The translations under genes and the position numbers were made by a program. The notes beneath the pieces were generated by a model. That model did not search any database. It was given only the letters and a program-made list of their open reading frames with translations, and was not told where the DNA came from. Positions 42,484 through 51,132 of a DNA stretch of 64,000 nucleotides are shown piece by piece (the stretch's first letter is position 1; every line of letters begins with the position of its first letter). The DNA is from an uncultured Prevotella sp. (GTDB lineage Bacteria; Bacteroidota; Bacteroidia; Bacteroidales; Bacteroidaceae). The stretch spans positions 29,102 to 93,101 of the forward strand of contig ONYS01000021.1 of NCBI GenBank assembly GCA_900322095.1. Direction: 5' to 3'.

Positions 42484-44675
42484 TGAAAGGAGACAAAGAT
42501 ATGGAAGAACTCTACTCACTCAACGAAGTGCGCGCATGCATATTGGAATCAGAGGACTTGGGACAAGCCCTGAGAGTCCTCGACGAGGCGTTCGCCAACT
42601 ACACCTCTCTTCACGGCGACGAGCGACTGGAAGATATCCGACTGGACTACAACCGGATGAAGGACTTCGTTCTGCGTGGATACCGCGACAACCAGCGCGA
42701 GATGCTCTACCGCCAGTTGCTGCGCCGGCTCTTTATCGTGGTCAACGACATCATTCTCCAGTCTTATCTCCATCACAAGACATCCTACATGACCGCAGCC
42801 CTGAATTGCCGCGGCATTGGCGACAGCGAGGAAGAGATCAGAGCCCGGCTTGAGGGCTTCGTGCAGGATACGGCCATGCTCTCGCTCACCCCCGACGAGC
42901 AGCGCCGCCAGCAAATCCATCAAGAACACTTCGACTGGCTGAGCCGTCTGTTCGACGCCATTCTGATTTCGCCCCAATGGAAAGAAGCCCAGTTCAGATT
43001 CTGGGCCGACATACTCGTCTCCCCCACCATCGACACTTTCGACGCCCTCTTGCTCACGTCGGCCATCACGCTCTCCTGCATCAACATCTTTGACGTGGAG
43101 AAGTTCCACCTGCTCGTGCATGTGGCGCTCACCGCGGCCGATGAGACGTTGCGCCAGCGGGCACTGGTGGGAATGGCCCTCTCGCTGAACAACAACTGCG
43201 ACTGCTCGCGCCTGTTTCCCGAAATGCAGAAGTGGATAGACGCCTTCACGGCCGACGAGTCGCGCTGCCGACAGTTGTTGGAAATGCAGATGCAGGTGGT
43301 CTACTGCTTCGAGGTAGACAAAGATACGGCCACGATCCGCAAAGACATCATGCCGGGCATCATGAAGAACCAGAACTTCACCATCGACCGCAATGGCATC
43401 CACGAGAAGGAGGAGGATTCGCTGGAAGACATTCTCCACGGCGACGACTTCGACAAGCGGATGGACGAGATGGAAAAGAGCATGAAAAGAATACGCGACA
43501 TGCAGGAAAACGGCAGCGACATCTATTTCGGCGGATTCTCCCACATGAAGCGCTTCGCCTTCTTCTACGTGTTGAGCAACTGGTTTGCTCCCTTCACGGC
43601 CGACCATCCCAGCCTGGCCGAGGTCTGCGCCAAGCTGCCCGGAGGCAGACAACTGATAGAGCGCATCAGCTCGGTGTCGCCCTTCTGCGATTCAGATTCC
43701 TACAGCTTTGCCTTTGCCCTCTCGTCGGTCATCAACCAGCTGCCTGCCGGCGTGCGCGAGATGCTGAACAGCTCCGACGCATTGTTTGCTCCCGGAACAC
43801 CTGAAGGCATGCACACGAAGCCAGCTTTTATCCGCCTGATGTATCTGCAAAGCCTCTATCGCTTCTTCCGTCTCTACATTCATAAGGAGGATTTCAACAA
43901 TCCGTTCGACTACACCAAGGACGAGCAGCACTTCTTCTTCATTCATCCGGTGTTTCTGCATACGCCCTTGCGCCAGTTGGCCGTGAGGATGGAACAGTTT
44001 ATGGTCAAGCGTCGTCGCCTTGACCTGTTTGGCAAGGTGGTCGACCGATACGCCGAAGAGCCCCTCACGATAGGCGAACGCCGGATGAAAGCTCTATGGC
44101 TGGAGAAGCAAGGCAAGACGAAAGAGGCTGCAGAAGACTACAAACGCATTCTCAAGGAGAAGCCCGAAGATAAGGCCGCGCTCTCGAAAGTGGCTTGGAT
44201 CAGCATGGAACAGGGCAACTACGTCGAGTCGGCCGACTACTACCGCCGGCTCTGCACGCTCTGTCCCGACAATGCGTCTTACCAGATCAGACTGGGCATC
44301 TGCTTGCTGTGGACCGAAAAGGCTGACGAAGGACTGCAGAAACTATATGAGTTGGACTTCAGCTATCCCGACAACACCGATGTGAAGCGGGCTTTGGCCT
44401 GGGGACTCCTTCTCCTTGGCAAAGCAAAGAAGGCTGAGGAAACCTACGACCGAATACTCACGAAGGGAGAAGACGCTGCGCAGGATTGGCTCAATGCGGC
44501 TTACAGCAAGTGGTTCCAGGGAAAAGTCAGTGATGCCGTTATCCTCTTAAAGAACTATAAGGCCAAGAGCACGCAAGACCTCCGCAAAGCCTTCGACAAC
44601 GACAGCCAGTTATTCCTCATTTATGGAATAACCAACTGCGACATACGCATCATGCTCGACCTGGTCAATGAATAA
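42480..44675 (+). CDS. large TPR-containing cytoplasmic protein
   Basis: 731 residues from the ATG at 42480, which overlaps the previous stop (ATGA). The ATG at 42501, with an AAAGGAG element nine bases before it, is an alternative; the sequence MEELYSLNEVRACI fits a natural start there. No signal peptide. The first 500 residues are helical and not recognised (they include an acidic helix with DDFDKRMDEMEKSMKR). Four tetratricopeptide repeats are visible at about 545-700 (GKTKEAAEDYKRILKEKPED, NYVESADYYRRLCTLCPDN, KAKKAEETYDRILTKGEDA). Probably a protein-interaction scaffold. Its operon partner is the solute-binding-like lipoprotein. Confidence 0.85.
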   Translation: MMKGDKDMEELYSLNEVRACILESEDLGQALRVLDEAFANYTSLHGDERLEDIRLDYNRMKDFVLRGYRDNQREMLYRQLLRRLFIVVNDIILQSYLHHKTSYMTAALNCRGIGDSEEEIRARLEGFVQDTAMLSLTPDEQRRQQIHQEHFDWLSRLFDAILISPQWKEAQFRFWADILVSPTIDTFDALLLTSAITLSCINIFDVEKFHLLVHVALTAADETLRQRALVGMALSLNNNCDCSRLFPEMQKWIDAFTADESRCRQLLEMQMQVVYCFEVDKDTATIRKDIMPGIMKNQNFTIDRNGIHEKEEDSLEDILHGDDFDKRMDEMEKSMKRIRDMQENGSDIYFGGFSHMKRFAFFYVLSNWFAPFTADHPSLAEVCAKLPGGRQLIERISSVSPFCDSDSYSFAFALSSVINQLPAGVREMLNSSDALFAPGTPEGMHTKPAFIRLMYLQSLYRFFRLYIHKEDFNNPFDYTKDEQHFFFIHPVFLHTPLRQLAVRMEQFMVKRRRLDLFGKVVDRYAEEPLTIGERRMKALWLEKQGKTKEAAEDYKRILKEKPEDKAALSKVAWISMEQGNYVESADYYRRLCTLCPDNASYQIRLGICLLWTEKADEGLQKLYELDFSYPDNTDVKRALAWGLLLLGKAKKAEETYDRILTKGEDAAQDWLNAAYSKWFQGKVSDAVILLKNYKAKSTQDLRKAFDNDSQLFLIYGITNCDIRIMLDLVNE

Positions 44676-44966
44676 GGAGTCGTTCACCGAAAAAACAACA
44701 ATAAAGCAATAGCCATGATGGATGGATCAAAAAGCACGTCTTTCAAAAGTTGATGAGCATAGCTGAGACTCTATCTCGAAGACGGGCTATAATGGCGCAT
44801 CGGATTATACTGATTCTCTGCGCGCTTTGCGCTAGTGTGCGCAAATAAGTATTAGCCTAATTACAGTCCCAAACCCACTGAAAATAGCCGATGTCCCCTT
44901 TTTGTTTTCTGTCTTTGGTTATAAAAGATATCAAAAATTAGTAAACGTTGTTCGAGGGTAGATGTG
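44676..44966 (+). other. gene-free stretch before the third repeat array
   Basis: About 290 bases without promoter or coding sequence that I can support. A GC-rich patch (GCGCGCTTTGCGC, near 44820) can fold but has no T-run. The 22-base repeat array follows (44967-45075). Confidence 0.55.
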
Positions 44967-45075
44967 TGCTGACAGCTGTCGACAGTTCTGCTCTCAGCTG
45001 TCAGCAGTTCTGCTCTCAGCTGTCAGCAGTTCTGCTCTCAGTTGTCAGCAGTTCTGCTCTCAGTTGTCAGCAACC
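44967..45075 (+). repeat. 22-base palindrome-rich tandem repeat array, locus 3
   Basis: Starts TGCTGACAGCTGTC and continues with GACAGTTCTGCTCT, then units of CAGCTGTCAG plus CAGTTCTGCTCT, with CAGTTGTCAG variants in the last two, and ends CAACC. One unit has the palindrome CTGTCGACAG. Five units in all. Same orientation as locus 1, about 40 kb away. It sits in an intergenic region, before the promoter of the next gene. Confidence 0.95.
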
Positions 45076-45202
45076 AGGTTCAGCCCAGTATCTTCACACA
45101 AAACCAAATAATAAGAATGCAGAATTGTGCATTATCGGCTGAAAAGCGCTAATCTAAAAGCACAATTATAGTAAAATCAAGGGTTATGACGAAAAAAACG
45201 AT

Positions 45203-45210
45203 TATCTTTG
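45203..45210 (+). promoter_or_regulatory. -7 element for the small lipoprotein gene
   Basis: TATCTTTG, 20 bases before the ATG at 45230. No good -33 box was found. Confidence 0.5.
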
Positions 45211-45229
45211 TAGGCCAAAAGACATTAGC

Positions 45230-45703
45230 ATGAAACCTTTTTCACTCAAACGTTTATCGGGCAATTGCCTGATACTTCTCTCATTGATGGCTATGACGGG
45301 ATGCAGCGGGCCTCATCAGGGAGAGGAAGACCAACTGACGGCAACTGTCGACACATTCGCATCAGCCTACTTTAACTGGCATTTCAAAGAAGCTTTGCCT
45401 TTAGTCGACTCAGCCTCGCGCAAGTGGATTGTCTACGCAGCCAGCAACGTTCACCAAGACGACATCGACTCGCTGCGCGCCATGCCCGAAGGAGCTACCT
45501 TTCGGCTCAAGGACATCGACTACACTTCAGATTCCACTGCCGTTGCTTTCGTTACCGTTCACAACTTCCTGGCCATGGACACTATCGGCACTGCAAGCCA
45601 CACCGTAGAATCAGCCAAGTTTGCCTTGCTGCTGAAATACGAAAAAGAGAAGTGGTGCGTCAGCCTCACTTCTCTTCCACGTCCTATGAAGGAACATCAT
45701 TAA
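45230..45703 (+). CDS. small lipoprotein, possibly NTF2-like
   Basis: 157 residues. Lipobox MTGC (Cys25). The mature part is a single small domain: a helix ATVDTFASAYFNWHFKEAL followed by strands and a final ALLLKYEKEKWCVSLTS, the order of an NTF2-like fold. No catalytic motif seen. Convergent with the PBP gene, with only three bases between their stops, which is very tight. Function unknown. Confidence 0.78.
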   Translation: MKPFSLKRLSGNCLILLSLMAMTGCSGPHQGEEDQLTATVDTFASAYFNWHFKEALPLVDSASRKWIVYAASNVHQDDIDSLRAMPEGATFRLKDIDYTSDSTAVAFVTVHNFLAMDTIGTASHTVESAKFALLLKYEKEKWCVSLTSLPRPMKEHH

Positions 45704-45706
45704 TCT

Positions 45707-48028
45707 TTATTCGAACACTTCGTCGATATCCATGTCGCCATTGCCACCACTGTCCTGTTCGTCCTTCGAACATGGATTGTAATCCTCAGGCAGGCCGAAT
45801 GTGGCTGTTGGCGTATAGCCCAGCGACTTGTCGCGATACACCTTTATCATGTAGTAGGCCCAGATGGGCAGAGCCATCGTTGCACCTTGTCCCATCGTCA
45901 TCGTGTCGAAGTGGATGTCACGGTCTTCACCTCCCACCCAGCATCCGCTGACGAGTTGAGGCGTGAAGCCCATAAACCAGGCGTCGGAGTTGCGGTTCGT
46001 GGTACCCGTCTTGCCGCCTATCTCGCCTTCAAGATGGAACTTATAGCGCAGGCGTCCGGCCGTACCGCCGTCAACAACAGCCTGAAGCATCACCAGCATC
46101 TTATTGGCCGCATCGGCACTGATCACCTCGTTCATACGAGGCTGGAAGCGTGCGATGACGTTGCCTTCCTGATCCTCAATCTTCGTCACGAATATCGGAG
46201 CCGTGCGTATGCCATGGTTGGCAAATGTTGTATAGGCGCTTACCATCTCGGCAACGCTCACGTCGCACGGACCCAGACAGAGCGACATCGAAGGATGGAT
46301 GTCCGGGCTGCTGATGCCAAAGTCGTGCAAGGTCTTCACAAACTGGCTGGGATTGAGCTTACTCATGAGGTAGGCCGAAATCCAGTTGTTCGACTGCTGC
46401 AGTCCCCATTCCAGCGTGACCATCTGGCCATAGCGGGCATGCGAGCCGTTGCGCGGCGTCCACGGCTGTCCAGCCACCATATACGTGCGCTGCACGTTGG
46501 GTGCCTTGTCGCAGGGCGTAAAGCCATTGCCCATGGCAAGCGAGTAGAGGAACGGCTTGATGGTGGAGCCCACCTGACGGCGTCCGCCCATCACCATGTC
46601 GTACATGAAGTGGGTATAGTCCAGTCCGCCCACATAAGCTTTCACATAACCCGTCTTCGGATCCATACTCATGAATCCAGCGCGCAGGAAATGCTTGTAG
46701 TAGCGTATGGAGTCCATAGGCGTCATCGTTGTGTCGAGGTCGCCGTGATAGGAGAAGATAGTCATATCGGTGGGCGTACGGAAGGCCTTCATGATCTCGC
46801 CCTCCGTGAAGCCGGCAGCCTTCATGTTGCGGTAGCGCTCGCTCTGTCGCATAGAGTTGCGCAGGATGGTGCGCACCTCTTCGGGCTTGAGTGCATCGCT
46901 GAAGGGAGCGTTGGGCTGGCCCTGCTTTTCCTTGTCGAACTCGGGCTGCAGGTATTTGGCCACATGTCCGTAGACAGCCTCTTCGGCATAGCGCTGCATA
47001 CGGCTGTCGATGGTGGTGTAGACCTTCAGTCCGTCGGTATAGACATTATAGGGCGAACCGTCCTTCTTGAAGTTCTTGTTGCACCATCCATAGAGCGGGT
47101 CGCGTGCCCAGGCGATAGAGTCGATGACGTATTGGCGCTGATTCCATGAGGGATAATCGCTTCGGTTGGGACGCTGGGCCATCATATACTGGCGCAGGAA
47201 TTCGCGGAAGTAGGTGGCCGTTCCATCCTTGTGGTCTGTGCGGTGGAAGTTGAGCACGAGAGGCTCCGAGGCATAATCGGTGAATTGACCGTGACTGATG
47301 TAGCCAGCCTTCTGCATCTGCATCAGCACGACGTTGCGGCGGTCGGTGCAACGGTCGGGATAGCGCACGGGATTGAAGAAGGAAGGATTCTTGCAAAGGC
47401 CAATCAGCGTGGCCGACTCGTCGATAGTCAGGTCTTTGGGCTCCTTATTAAAATAGGTATTGGCCGCTATCTTGATGCCCACGGCATTGTGAAGGAAATC
47501 AAAGTAGTTGAGATATAAGGCGATGATCTCCTCCTTTGTATAATACCTTTCCAGCTTGATGGCTATCACCCACTCGATGGGCTTCTGGAAGAGGCGCTCC
47601 AATGTGGAGTGGGCCTTGCCCGAATAGAGCTGCTTGGCCAGCTGCTGCGTGATGGTGGATCCACCGCCCGCATTGACCTGTCCCAAGAGTCCGCGCTTCA
47701 CGATGGCTCGTCCCAGAGCGATGAAGTCGATGCCCGAATGGTCGTAGAAGCGCACGTCTTCCGTGGCCACAAGCGCCTGGACAAGATAAGGCGAAAGTTT
47801 TGAGTAGGGAATGACGATTCGGTTTTCGCGGTCGGCATTCCAGGTGCCCAGCACCTTGCCGTCGCTCGAATATACCTGAGTGGCAGAACGGTCGATGGGG
47901 TTCTGCAGATCCTCTATGGGAGGCATGTAGCCTATCCATCCATTCCATATCATGATGAAAGCCACCAGTACGAAACCTACTACGGAAGCCAGCGTCCACC
48001 ACAGGAAATGTATAAACTTTCTTCTCAT
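45707..48028 (-). CDS. class A penicillin-binding protein (PBP1A-type)
   Basis: 773 residues from the ATG at 48028. Short cytoplasmic tail, one transmembrane anchor (about 8-27). Glycosyltransferase-51 domain with the catalytic Glu90 in ATEDVRFYDHSG and GGSTITQQLAKQ (123-134). Transpeptidase domain with the nucleophile Ser488 in VGSTIKPF, SNNW motif and KTGT motif (GGKTGTTNR). It builds and crosslinks peptidoglycan at the inner membrane. The C-terminus is acidic (DSGGNGDMDIDEVFE). Its stop is three bases from the converging lipoprotein stop. A TAATTTTG element at 48138-48145 is the likely promoter, with a leader containing a 5' hairpin. Confidence 0.95.
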   Translation of the reverse strand: MRRKFIHFLWWTLASVVGFVLVAFIMIWNGWIGYMPPIEDLQNPIDRSATQVYSSDGKVLGTWNADRENRIVIPYSKLSPYLVQALVATEDVRFYDHSGIDFIALGRAIVKRGLLGQVNAGGGSTITQQLAKQLYSGKAHSTLERLFQKPIEWVIAIKLERYYTKEEIIALYLNYFDFLHNAVGIKIAANTYFNKEPKDLTIDESATLIGLCKNPSFFNPVRYPDRCTDRRNVVLMQMQKAGYISHGQFTDYASEPLVLNFHRTDHKDGTATYFREFLRQYMMAQRPNRSDYPSWNQRQYVIDSIAWARDPLYGWCNKNFKKDGSPYNVYTDGLKVYTTIDSRMQRYAEEAVYGHVAKYLQPEFDKEKQGQPNAPFSDALKPEEVRTILRNSMRQSERYRNMKAAGFTEGEIMKAFRTPTDMTIFSYHGDLDTTMTPMDSIRYYKHFLRAGFMSMDPKTGYVKAYVGGLDYTHFMYDMVMGGRRQVGSTIKPFLYSLAMGNGFTPCDKAPNVQRTYMVAGQPWTPRNGSHARYGQMVTLEWGLQQSNNWISAYLMSKLNPSQFVKTLHDFGISSPDIHPSMSLCLGPCDVSVAEMVSAYTTFANHGIRTAPIFVTKIEDQEGNVIARFQPRMNEVISADAANKMLVMLQAVVDGGTAGRLRYKFHLEGEIGGKTGTTNRNSDAWFMGFTPQLVSGCWVGGEDRDIHFDTMTMGQGATMALPIWAYYMIKVYRDKSLGYTPTATFGLPEDYNPCSKDEQDSGGNGDMDIDEVFE

Positions 48029-48137
48029 AAATAATGATAACAATTAATGGTGTCACCCCTCCCTTGGGGGATGTCGGCAACTCCTGGATTAAGCCTGTTT
48101 TTGCGGATTTTCATCACCGCAAAGAACATTAATCGTG

Positions 48138-48145
48138 CAAAATTA
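48138..48145 (-). promoter_or_regulatory. -7 element for the PBP gene
   Basis: Minus-strand TAATTTTG followed by CACG; the start site would be near 48131. About 100 bases of leader to the ATG at 48028. No good -33 box. Confidence 0.5.
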
Positions 48146-48235
48146 AGAAATTCTTTTGAAATATGCCACAGAAATGGAAAATTATGATTAACTTAGCACT
48201 CGAAAACTGGAACTTTCAAATCCACAACTGATAAT

Positions 48236-49183
48236 ATGGAAAAACATAATTTTGTGACGATTGCCGATTTGTCAAGAGACGACATCATGTATCTCCTGCA
48301 AATGGCGCAAGAGTTTGAGAAGCATCCCAACCGCGAGCTGCTCAAGGGCAAAGTGGTTGCTACGCTTTTCTATGAGCCCTCTACACGTACACGATTGAGC
48401 TTTGAGACGGCGGCCAACCGACTTGGCGCGCGTGTCATCGGCTTTTCCGACGCAAAGGCTTCGAGCGTCTCCAAGGGCGAGACGCTGAAGGACACAATCC
48501 TCATGGTGTCCAATTATGCCGACATCATTGCCATGCGCCACTACATCGAGGGCGCTGCCCAATATGCCTCTGAGGTTGCCCCCGTGCCCATCGTCAACGC
48601 TGGTGACGGTGCCCACATGCACCCCTCGCAGTGCCTGCTCGATCTCTACTCCATCTACAAGACCCAAGGCACTCTCGACAACCTCAACATCTATCTTGTG
48701 GGCGACTTGAAATACGGCCGCACCGTTCACTCGCTCATCACGGCCATGCGCCACTTCAACCCTACCTTCCACTTCATCGCTCCGCCAGAACTGGCTATGC
48801 CCGAGGAGTACAAGATCTACTGCCGCAAACACAACATCAAGTTTGAGGAACACACGGAGTTCACCAACGATGTTATCTCCGAGGCCGACATTCTCTATAT
48901 GACGCGTGTGCAGAAGGAGCGCTTCTCCGACCTGATGGAGTATGAGCGCGTGAAGGATGTCTACATCCTGCGTAATGCCATGCTCACCAACGTGAAGCCC
49001 AACATGCGCATCATGCACCCGCTGCCCCGCGTGAACGAGATTGCCTACGATGTCGACAGCAACCCGCATGCTTACTACATCCAGCAGGCCCGCAACGGAC
49101 TCTATGCCCGCGAGGCCATCTATGCCTACTGTCTGGGCATCAGCCTGGACGAGGTCAAGAACGACAAAACTATTATTGATTAA
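48236..49183 (+). CDS. pyrB: aspartate carbamoyltransferase, catalytic chain
   Basis: 315 residues. First committed step of pyrimidine synthesis: carbamoyl phosphate plus aspartate. Motif STRT (49-52) with [17 protein letters not shown] (129-132; usually HPTQ) and the C-terminal [10 protein letters not shown]. Length normal. Followed two bases later by pyrI, so the holoenzyme is the regulated c6r6 type. The Ser for Thr change at HPSQ is conservative and seen in relatives. Confidence 0.96.
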   Translation: MEKHNFVTIADLSRDDIMYLLQMAQEFEKHPNRELLKGKVVATLFYEPSTRTRLSFETAANRLGARVIGFSDAKASSVSKGETLKDTILMVSNYADIIAMRHYIEGAAQYASEVAPVPIVNAGDGAHMHPSQCLLDLYSIYKTQGTLDNLNIYLVGDLKYGRTVHSLITAMRHFNPTFHFIAPPELAMPEEYKIYCRKHNIKFEEHTEFTNDVISEADILYMTRVQKERFSDLMEYERVKDVYILRNAMLTNVKPNMRIMHPLPRVNEIAYDVDSNPHAYYIQQARNGLYAREAIYAYCLGISLDEVKNDKTIID

Positions 49184-49185
49184 TT

Positions 49186-49653
49186 ATGACTATGGCAAAG
49201 AAAGAACTACTGGTGACGGCCATCGAGAACGGAACCGTCATCGACCATATACCGGCCGACAAGACCTACGACGTGGCCAACCTGCTACACCTTCAGGATC
49301 TTGACACGCCCGTCACGATTGGCTACAACCTGCCTTCGAAGAAAATTGGACGCAAGGGAATCATCAAGATTACCGACAAGTTCTTCACCGAGGAAGAGAT
49401 CTCACGGCTCAGCGTGGTCGCTCCCAAAATCGTGCTCAACATCATCCGCAACTACGAGGTGGTGGAGAAGAAAACCGTTGAGACACCCGACGAGCTGCGG
49501 GGAATCGTGAAATGCAACAACCCCAAGTGCATCACCAACAACGAGCCCATGCAGACCATCTTCAATGTCATCGACAAGGAAAAGGGTATCTTGAAATGTC
49601 ACTACTGCGACAAAGAGCAGTATATCGACAACGTGAAGCTTTGTGAACACTAA
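49186..49653 (+). CDS. pyrI: aspartate carbamoyltransferase, regulatory chain
   Basis: 155 residues. The N-terminal nucleotide-binding domain ([20 protein letters not shown]) is followed by a zinc domain with four cysteines: [11 protein letters not shown] (two) and [10 protein letters not shown] (two), which attach it to the catalytic chain. Allows inhibition by CTP and activation by ATP. Start two bases after the pyrB stop; an in-frame ATG at 49192 (MAKKELL) is an alternative. pyrB and pyrI form an operon. Confidence 0.95.
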   Translation: MTMAKKELLVTAIENGTVIDHIPADKTYDVANLLHLQDLDTPVTIGYNLPSKKIGRKGIIKITDKFFTEEEISRLSVVAPKIVLNIIRNYEVVEKKTVETPDELRGIVKCNNPKCITNNEPMQTIFNVIDKEKGILKCHYCDKEQYIDNVKLCEH

Positions 49654-49684
49654 ATTTAATAACTCATCCAAAACAATTAAAATC

Positions 49685-50965
49685 ATGATGCAAGATCAGA
49701 AAATCTTTGATTTGATTGAACAAGAGCATCAGCGCCAGCTGAAGGGTATGGAACTTATCGCATCAGAAAACTTCGTCAGCGACGAAGTGATGCGCGCCAT
49801 GGGTTCCTACATGACCAACAAGTATGCCGAGGGTCTGCCCGGTCACCGCTACTATGGCGGCTGCCAGATCGTCGACCAGTCGGAGGACCTCGCACGCGAG
49901 AGAGTGAAGAAGCTCTTCGGTGCTGAGTTTGCCAACGTGCAGCCCCACTCTGGAGCTCAGGCCAACGCAGCTGTGCTGCTGGCTGTCTTGAAGCCCGGCG
50001 ACACCTTCATGGGCCTGAACCTCGACGAGGGTGGTCACCTCTCTCATGGCAGTAAGGTCAACACCTCTGGTATTCTCTACAACCCCGTCGGCTACAACCT
50101 CAACAAGGAAACGGGTCGTGTGGACTACGACGAGATGGAGAAGCTGGCCTTGGAGCACAAGCCCAAACTCATTATCGGCGGTGGCTCTGCCTACAGCCGC
50201 GAATGGGACTACAAGCGCATGCGCCAGATTGCCGATGAGGTGGGTGCTCTGCTCATGATCGATATGGCTCACCCCGCAGGCCTCATCGCTGCCGGTCTGC
50301 TCGACAACCCCGTGAAATATGCTCACATCGTGACGTCCACTACTCACAAGACTCTGCGTGGTCCGCGTGGCGGTATCATCCTCATGGGTAAGGATTTCCC
50401 CAACCCCTTCGGCAAGCGCAACAAGAAGGGCGAACTCCGCCCGATGAGCTCTCTGCTCAATTCTGCTGTGTTCCCCGGCATCCAGGGCGGTCCGCTGGAG
50501 CACGTCATCGCAGCCAAGGCTGTTGGCTTCTTCGAGAATCTGCAGCCTGAATGGAAGGAGTACGCTATGCAGGTGAAGAAGAATGCAGCCGTGCTGGCTC
50601 AGGACTTGATGGACCGTGGCTTCCATGTGGTAAGTGGTGGTACCGACAACCACTCGATGCTTGTCGACCTGCGCACGAAGTACCCCGACCTTACAGGTAA
50701 GGTAGCAGAGAATGCACTCGTTGCTGCCGACATCACGGTCAACAAGAACATGGTGCCCAACGACAGCCGCTCTGCTTTCCAGACCAGCGGTATCCGCCTC
50801 GGTACAGCTGCCATGACGACACGTGGCGCCAAGGAAGACATGATGCACCTCATCGCTGAGCTCATCGAGACGGTGCTGAATGCTCCCGAGGACGAGAAAG
50901 TCATCACCAGCGTTCGCGAGAAGGTGAACGCTACGATGAAGAACTATCCTCTCTTCGCTTATTAA
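49685..50965 (+). CDS. glyA: serine hydroxymethyltransferase
   Basis: 426 residues from the ATG at 49685; a second ATG follows at once. Interconverts serine and glycine with tetrahydrofolate. The PLP lysine is Lys222 in [13 protein letters not shown]. Other landmarks: [50 protein letters not shown] and [12 protein letters not shown]. An upstream in-frame start at 49643 is inside the pyrI end. About 31 bases after pyrI; it has a terminator. Confidence 0.97.
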   Translation: MMQDQKIFDLIEQEHQRQLKGMELIASENFVSDEVMRAMGSYMTNKYAEGLPGHRYYGGCQIVDQSEDLARERVKKLFGAEFANVQPHSGAQANAAVLLAVLKPGDTFMGLNLDEGGHLSHGSKVNTSGILYNPVGYNLNKETGRVDYDEMEKLALEHKPKLIIGGGSAYSREWDYKRMRQIADEVGALLMIDMAHPAGLIAAGLLDNPVKYAHIVTSTTHKTLRGPRGGIILMGKDFPNPFGKRNKKGELRPMSSLLNSAVFPGIQGGPLEHVIAAKAVGFFENLQPEWKEYAMQVKKNAAVLAQDLMDRGFHVVSGGTDNHSMLVDLRTKYPDLTGKVAENALVAADITVNKNMVPNDSRSAFQTSGIRLGTAAMTTRGAKEDMMHLIAELIETVLNAPEDEKVITSVREKVNATMKNYPLFAY

Positions 50966-50988
50966 TTCTTAAGAAATAAACTCTCATA

Positions 50989-51026
50989 TCCCGTTGCCAT
51001 TCAATCTCGACAACGGGACATTTTTT
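50989..51026 (+). terminator. rho-independent terminator of glyA
   Basis: TCCCGTTG pairs with CAACGGGA across a 14-base loop, followed by CATTTTTT. Confidence 0.8.
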
Positions 51027-51132
51027 CTTTCATGAGACATTTGGCCCCTATCGCTACGGTCCGCTTTGAATGTCTACCACCAACACTGAAGTTTCCTCGA
51101 CGCTCTAACCACCACAACTATACAATACGCGT

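Noticed and set aside
48040-48075. CCCC/GGGG stem in the PBP leader as a riboswitch
   Set aside because: A 4-bp stem only, with no known riboswitch core.
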